Part shown: piece by piece, positions 4,909-7,886 of the stretch
How positions within the stretch are numbered: position 1 is the stretch's first letter
How the letters are laid out: every line of letters starts with the position of its first letter
Assembly: GCA_007130545.1 (NCBI GenBank)
Contig: SLSG01000292.1
Coordinates: forward strand, 1 to 7,886
DNA from: Bacteroidales bacterium
Lineage (GTDB): Bacteria; Bacteroidota; Bacteroidia; Bacteroidales; UBA7960
Length of the DNA: 7,886 nt
Direction of reading: 5' to 3'
The notes under the pieces: model-generated
Seen by the model: only the letters and a program-made list of their open reading frames with translations
Told to the model about the DNA's origin: nothing
Databases searched by the model: none
Translations under genes and position numbers: made by a program

Positions 4909-7886
4909 TTGAAACCCCAGGCATTTATTCAGCGCTTCTCAGAGTCGGAAGCCGTGCAGAAGCTTATCGCCATTTCCCGGCAGCAAGATGCCCGGGCGAC
5001 TGGCGTGCGCGGACTGGCGGGATCGGGAGCTTCGGTGCTGGCAGCCAGTGTGCTGATGGCCGTAAAAAAACCGGCTCTGTGCATACTCCCTGACCACGAG
5101 GCAGCGGCCTATTTCTACAATGACCTGGAAAACCTTTTCGGGGAGCAGGGAAAGGGCTACGAAGACCGCAGCATATTGTTTTTCCCCTCCTCATATAAAA
5201 TGCCCTGGGCGTTTGAGAAGACCGACCCGGCCCATTTGCTGTCCCGGTCAGAAGTGCTCAACCGGATCGCCTCACAGAGGTCCCGCCTCATCGTCGTAAG
5301 CCATCCCGCGGCCCTGTCAGAAAAAGTGGTTACCGGCAAATCGCTCAGAAAAAAAGTAGTGGACATCCACGCCGGGGACCTGCTTTCGGTGGATTTCCTG
5401 TTGGAGGTATTCCTGGATTATGGCTTTGAGCAACGCGACTTTGTGGTGGAGCCGGGGACCTTTTCGATACGGGGCGGCATTGTGGATGTGTTTTCCTTTT
5501 CCAACGATTATCCTTACCGCATCGAGATCATGGCAGGCAAGGTGGAAAGCCTGCGGAGCTTTGATCCCGAAACCCAGGTCAGCGTCAGATCCCAGACCAC
5601 AATCGGTATTCTTCCCGACATCCGGGAGATTCGCGATGCAGAAAGGGAATTTCTGTTGAGTTCCATGCCCGGCAACACCCTGGTTTGGGTCGATGATGCG
5701 GCCCTGGCAAGGGACCAGATAGAGGAGGGATACAGGAAAGCCGTTGATTTTTACAGGGTTCCCGCAGGCGGAACTGCGGGCGGACCCGGCGGCGGAACTG
5801 CTGGCGGACCCGGGGGCGGAACTGCTGGCGGACCCGGGGGCGGAACTGCTGGCGGACCCGGGGACGGACCCGCAGGCGGCCCTGCGGGCAGCGGGGAAAA
5901 TAAAGGGGCGGCTGCATCCCACATCACTGGCAATGACTTTATCGAAGCCCTGCAGAATGCCAGCCTGGTGGAATTCCGCAAGCCACTGCTGGCAAGCGGG
6001 GAAGCGCACATAATCGACCTGCATTTTAGTCCGCAGCCCTCCTTTAACAAGAATTTCGAGCTGCTGATCACGAACCTGGAGGAAAACAGCCGGAACAAGG
6101 TGGAGAACATCATCCTGTCAGACAACCGCCACCAGCTGGATCGCATCCACAGCATATTCGAGACCCTGCACAAGGGAGATGAAAGCAGCATCCGTTTTAC
6201 ATACGATTCGTTGCTGCTGGCACTGCACGAGGGTTTTATTGACCACGACAACCGGCTGGCCTGCTACACCGACCACCAGATCTTTGACCGCTACCACCGT
6301 TTCCGGATCCGCGAAAAGTTCCAGGGAAGGCAGGCCCTCAGCGTCAAAGACCTCTACAGCCTGAAAAAGGGGGATTTTATCACCCATATTGATCATGGGA
6401 TCGGGATTTTCAGCGGACTGGAACACATCGAGGTGAATGGGCGGCAGCAGGAAGCCATCCGACTCTTATACAAGGACAATGACATCCTCTACATAAGCAT
6501 CCATTCCCTGCACCGGATTTCCAAATACATCGGCAAGGAAGGGACACAGCCGGTGCTGCACCGCCTGGGATCCAACACCTGGAGCAACCTAAAGAACAAG
6601 ACCAAGAAAAAGCTTAAGGAGATCGCAAGGGACCTGATCGCGTTGTATGCCAGTCGAAAGGCCAAACCAGGATTCCGTTTCTCCCCGGATACCTATCTTC
6701 AGAATGAACTGGAGGCCTCCTTTATTTTTGAGGACACACCAGACCAGGCGAAAGCCACTTCCGATGTCAAAAAAGACATGGAGCGCCCCCACCCCATGGA
6801 CAGGCTGATTTGCGGGGATGTGGGTTTTGGCAAGACCGAGGTGGCCATCCGCGCGGCCTTCAAGGCGGTAAGTGATTCCAGGCAGGTTGCCGTGCTGGTG
6901 CCTACCACAATCCTTGCCCTGCAACATTTTTACACCTTTTCAGAGCGGCTGCGGGACTTTCCCTGCAACGTCGATTATGTGAGCCGGTTCCGCAGCGCCA
7001 AAGAAATAAAGGACGTGTTCAAACGATTGGAGGAAGGCAAGCTTGACATCCTGATCGGCACGCACCGCCTGTTGGGTAAGGATGTCCGGTTTAAGGACCT
7101 CGGACTCCTGATCGTGGATGAGGAGCAAAAGTTCGGCGTGGCTGCCAAGGAAAAGCTCAAACAGATCAAGTCGAATGTCGACACGCTCACCCTGACAGCC
7201 ACCCCCATCCCCCGCACCCTTCAGTTCTCACTGATGGGCGCCCGTGACCTTTCCCTGATCAACACCCCGCCCCTGAACCGCTACCCCATCCTGACGGAAC
7301 TCCATGTCTACAACGAAGGCTTGATCCGGGACGCCATCATGCAGGAGGTGAGCCGTGGCGGACAGGTTTTCTTCGTGCACAACCGGGTGCAGAACATCCC
7401 GGAGGTCGCAGCCGTTATCCAGCGGCTCTGTCCCGGCCTGCGCCTTGCCGTGGGGCACGGACAGCTGGAAGGCAGCAAGCTGGAAAAGATCATGGTGGAT
7501 TTCATACAGGGGGCATACGATGTGCTGGTATCCACCACCATCATTGAATCCGGACTGGACATCCCCAATGCCAATACGATCATCATCAACAATGCGCATC
7601 ACTTCGGACTCAGCGACCTGCACCAGATGCGGGGCCGGGTGGGGCGGACGAACAAAAAGGCATTCTGTTACCTGCTTACCCCCCCGCTGAGCACCCTGAC
7701 CAATGATGCCAGGAAGCGCCTCAGGTCGATCGAGGAGTTCTCAGACCTGGGCAGCGGATTCAATATCGCCATGCGCGATCTGGACATCCGGGGGGCAGGG
7801 AATATCCTTGGTGCCGAGCAGAGCGGTTTCATCGCAGAGATCGGATTTGAGATGTACCATAAGATCCTGAATGAAGCGATGACCGA
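4909..7886 (+). CDS. mfd: Transcription-repair coupling factor Mfd (3' end beyond window)
   Basis: Mfd pushes stalled RNA polymerase off damaged DNA and recruits UvrA for nucleotide excision repair. The 992 visible residues show the expected order. First is a UvrB-like N-terminal region with a degenerate P-loop (GLAGSGAS near 33-40; FFPSSYKMPW; FVVEPGTFSIRGGIVDVFSF). A CarD-like RNA polymerase-interacting domain starts near 486 (GDFITHIDHGIGIF). The RecG-like translocase follows: FEDTPDQ (607-613), Walker A GDVGFGKT (636-643, K642), DEEQ box (737-740), TATPIPRTLQ (763-772), TTIIESGLDIPNA (876-888), QMRGRVGR (906-913) and the TRG-type segment DLDIRGAGN (957-965). The C-terminal UvrA-regulating domain is cut off. 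No ATG suits the N-terminus: the frame opens after TAA at about 4895, and TTG at 4909 gives LKPQAFIQRF with about 32 residues before GLAGSGAS, as in homologs I remember; the first in-frame ATG (about 5056) would delete that segment. Residues 285-328 are a low-complexity repeat insertion. Confidence 0.95.
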   Translation, partial: MKPQAFIQRFSESEAVQKLIAISRQQDARATGVRGLAGSGASVLAASVLMAVKKPALCILPDHEAAAYFYNDLENLFGEQGKGYEDRSILFFPSSYKMPWAFEKTDPAHLLSRSEVLNRIASQRSRLIVVSHPAALSEKVVTGKSLRKKVVDIHAGDLLSVDFLLEVFLDYGFEQRDFVVEPGTFSIRGGIVDVFSFSNDYPYRIEIMAGKVESLRSFDPETQVSVRSQTTIGILPDIREIRDAEREFLLSSMPGNTLVWVDDAALARDQIEEGYRKAVDFYRVPAGGTAGGPGGGTAGGPGGGTAGGPGGGTAGGPGDGPAGGPAGSGENKGAAASHITGNDFIEALQNASLVEFRKPLLASGEAHIIDLHFSPQPSFNKNFELLITNLEENSRNKVENIILSDNRHQLDRIHSIFETLHKGDESSIRFTYDSLLLALHEGFIDHDNRLACYTDHQIFDRYHRFRIREKFQGRQALSVKDLYSLKKGDFITHIDHGIGIFSGLEHIEVNGRQQEAIRLLYKDNDILYISIHSLHRISKYIGKEGTQPVLHRLGSNTWSNLKNKTKKKLKEIARDLIALYASRKAKPGFRFSPDTYLQNELEASFIFEDTPDQAKATSDVKKDMERPHPMDRLICGDVGFGKTEVAIRAAFKAVSDSRQVAVLVPTTILALQHFYTFSERLRDFPCNVDYVSRFRSAKEIKDVFKRLEEGKLDILIGTHRLLGKDVRFKDLGLLIVDEEQKFGVAAKEKLKQIKSNVDTLTLTATPIPRTLQFSLMGARDLSLINTPPLNRYPILTELHVYNEGLIRDAIMQEVSRGGQVFFVHNRVQNIPEVAAVIQRLCPGLRLAVGHGQLEGSKLEKIMVDFIQGAYDVLVSTTIIESGLDIPNANTIIINNAHHFGLSDLHQMRGRVGRTNKKAFCYLLTPPLSTLTNDARKRLRSIEEFSDLGSGFNIAMRDLDIRGAGNILGAEQSGFIAEIGFEMYHKILNEAMT
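5761..5892 (+). repeat. In-frame 12/24-base tandem array inside mfd coding Gly/Pro/Ala/Thr repeats
   Basis: Eleven 12-base units, each a tetrapeptide of consensus (P/T)(A/G)GG, cover residues 285-328 of Mfd. TAGG and PGGG alternate in the centre, making a 24-base higher-order unit (GGTAGGPG). Four copies span 5767-5862: the last three (5791-5862) are identical at every base and the first differs at two third positions. The outer units are more diverged, and the two ends resemble each other (CCCGCAGGCGG at 5761 and again at 5869). All lengths are multiples of three, so the reading frame is kept. The array lies after the helix ending KAVDFYR and before GNDFIEALQNA, a place where I recall only a short variable linker in Bacteroides Mfd. 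The peptide should be flexible and unstructured. The DNA is much richer in G and C than its surroundings. Confidence 0.93.

Noticed and set aside
5761..5892. Tandem repeat considered as a CRISPR array
   Set aside because: Units abut with no spacers, keep codon phase and lie inside a conserved coding sequence.
5751..6251. Minus-strand open frame with Pro/Ala-rich repeats opposite the mfd array, and similar open frames in other phases
   Set aside because: The repeat lacks stop codons in several frames, so long open frames arise automatically. The mfd frame runs through it with family motifs on both sides.

Overview
The window most likely comes from a member of the Bacteroidota, probably a moderately GC-rich member of class Bacteroidia. 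Four things point there. A secreted protein ends in a type IX secretion (T9SS) C-terminal sorting domain. The class I fructose-1,6-bisphosphatase and Mfd sequences resemble what I know of Bacteroidales homologs. Shine-Dalgarno sites are not evident ahead of the genes. A near-textbook Bacteroidetes promoter (TTTG-N19-TATCTTTG) lies before mfd. The phylum call is firm; the genus cannot be read from this window.

Layout, left to right. (1) A minus-strand pair: a nucleoside phosphorylase of the uridine phosphorylase type (468-1340), followed 10 bases downstream by a SirB1/transglutaminase-like protein whose C-terminal part lies beyond the left edge (1-457). (2) An 81-base divergent intergenic region with a perfect 7-bp-arm dyad overlapping a candidate promoter. 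(3) cinA on the plus strand (1422-2681), a full-length two-domain protein. (4) A convergent 50-base gap, then a minus-strand gene for a T9SS-exported protein of unknown function (2732-3721). (5) A 122-base AT-rich divergent gap. (6) fbp on the plus strand (3844-4851). (7) A 57-base gap with the promoter, then mfd, read from a probable TTG start at 4909 and still open at the right edge.

These are mostly housekeeping genes: nucleoside salvage, NMN deamidation, gluconeogenesis and transcription-coupled repair. They do not form one pathway. Only the phosphorylase/SirB1 pair looks like an operon; mfd follows fbp closely but appears to have its own promoter.

The most unusual feature is an in-frame tandem array inside mfd (5761-5892). 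It has eleven 12-base units encoding a Gly/Pro/Ala/Thr-rich tetrapeptide repeat, three 24-base copies of which are identical at the DNA level. It sits in a linker of the N-terminal UvrB-like region. I see no mobile element, CRISPR array, RNA gene or clearly new multi-gene system here.
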